DNA of 64,000 nucleotides from Desulforhopalus singaporensis (GTDB taxonomy: Bacteria; Desulfobacterota; Desulfobulbia; Desulfobulbales; Desulfocapsaceae). Of this stretch, positions 63,869 through 64,000 are shown in pieces (within the stretch, counting starts at the first letter, position 1; the number at the start of each line of letters is the position of its first letter). A model generated the notes under the pieces. It was not told the origin of the DNA and did not search any database. It was given only the letters and a program-made list of their open reading frames with translations. The stretch is from NCBI RefSeq assembly GCF_900104445.1, contig NZ_FNJI01000009.1, forward strand, positions 83,187 to 147,186. The letters run 5' to 3'. The position numbers were made by a program, and so were the translations under genes.

Positions 63869-64000
63869 CGTTGGAGTGGTATGTAAAATAATTTAGGTAT
63901 CAGACCAGCTATTCCCGATATAAATCTAAGTCATTGAAATTGCGCCATTCGGTAAAATCATCTTTCGTAAACATTTAATATGAAGTATGAACTTAATCTA

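Larger units (their letters stand above)
60424..64000. mobile_element. Integrative element in comM, left part (continues past window)
   Basis: Begins at the comM break and is visibly richer in A+T than the host genes. It encodes, all on the minus strand, a large serine recombinase, a DUF3768 protein, a RuvC-like protein and an XRE regulator. The recombinase and DUF3768 genes share a TATACGGAGG ribosome-site leader. No structural phage, conjugation or replication gene is visible in this part. No return to comM sequence is seen before position 64000. Confidence 0.8.
63685..64000. other. Gene-free right end of the window
   Basis: Contains the XRE promoter region and a long palindrome. Beyond 63870 only very short frames occur, and I recognise no coding sequence or comM return. 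Confidence 0.5.

Noticed and set aside
63909..63974. 21-codon minus-strand frame at the right edge
   Set aside because: Too short, preceded by a stop, no convincing ribosome site or family; possibly a gene remnant but not supportable.

Overview
The window looks like a chromosomal segment of a sulfate-reducing or sulfur-cycling Desulfobacterota (Desulfobulbales-like) bacterium. This is inferred from Gram-negative lipid A genes (lpxC, lpxK, lpxB, an LptF/G permease), a liv branched-chain amino acid transporter, a tripartite tricarboxylate transporter, an anaerobe-type cobalamin tail pathway, and moderate-GC coding sequence with orthodox Shine-Dalgarno sites. No phylogeny was run. I saw no rRNA, tRNA or CRISPR array.

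Layout. 1-4.8 kb (minus): the 5' end of leuS, dnaB, and the ribosomal cluster rplI-DUF2232-rpsR-rpsF behind a strong sigma-70 promoter that overlaps the end of mazG. 5.1-10.2 kb (plus): an AP2-like DNA-binding protein, rplU-rpmA, obgE, proA, nadD, ung. 10.2-16.3 kb (minus): rng, an M23 peptidase, an LptF/G permease with an unusual C-terminal zinc module, and a bifunctional NAD(P)HX repair enzyme. 16.4-25.1 kb (plus): a glycosyltransferase, a spore-photoproduct-lyase-like radical SAM protein, ssb, a CbpA-type DnaJ coupled to a YejA-like binding protein, a cold shock protein, tsaE, and a YcaO-TPR protein. 25.3-32.5 kb (plus): cobalamin nucleotide-loop assembly (cobC-like, cobU, cobT, cobS, a CobD-CobQ fusion, cbiB) followed by ndk. 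32.5-39.2 kb: xseA, a TPR membrane protein, a KdnA-like aminotransferase, a small SleB-type hydrolase, lpxC, lpxK. 39.3-45.7 kb (plus): livKHMGF, lpxB, an Smr protein. 45.7-49.5 kb: a molybdopterin-binding-domain protein, a nucleotide-sugar dehydrogenase, queD, and a divergent TrmN6-like methyltransferase.

49.5-59.1 kb is the most interesting accessory region. One minus-strand operon encodes RidA, a three-subunit HcnABC-like flavin amine/amino-acid dehydrogenase, a TctB-TctA-TctC importer and an Asp/Glu/hydantoin racemase-family enzyme. It is preceded by a good sigma-54 promoter (GG-N10-GC) and diverges from a GAF-PAS-AAA+-Fis activator. The gap carries three perfect TGTAA-N7-TTACA inverted repeats, plus a fourth imperfect copy, which are likely sites for that activator. 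Together this looks like a self-contained, regulated uptake and oxidation module for an unidentified amino acid, imino acid or opine.

From 59.4 kb, comM (yifB) is cut after about codon 353 by a more A+T-rich integrative element. The element encodes a large serine recombinase whose reading frame runs through the junction into antisense comM. It also carries a DUF3768 protein, an overlapping XRE regulator / RuvC-like pair in which the RuvC-like protein lacks expected catalytic residues, and a perfect 28-bp-arm palindrome. Its right end lies beyond the window.
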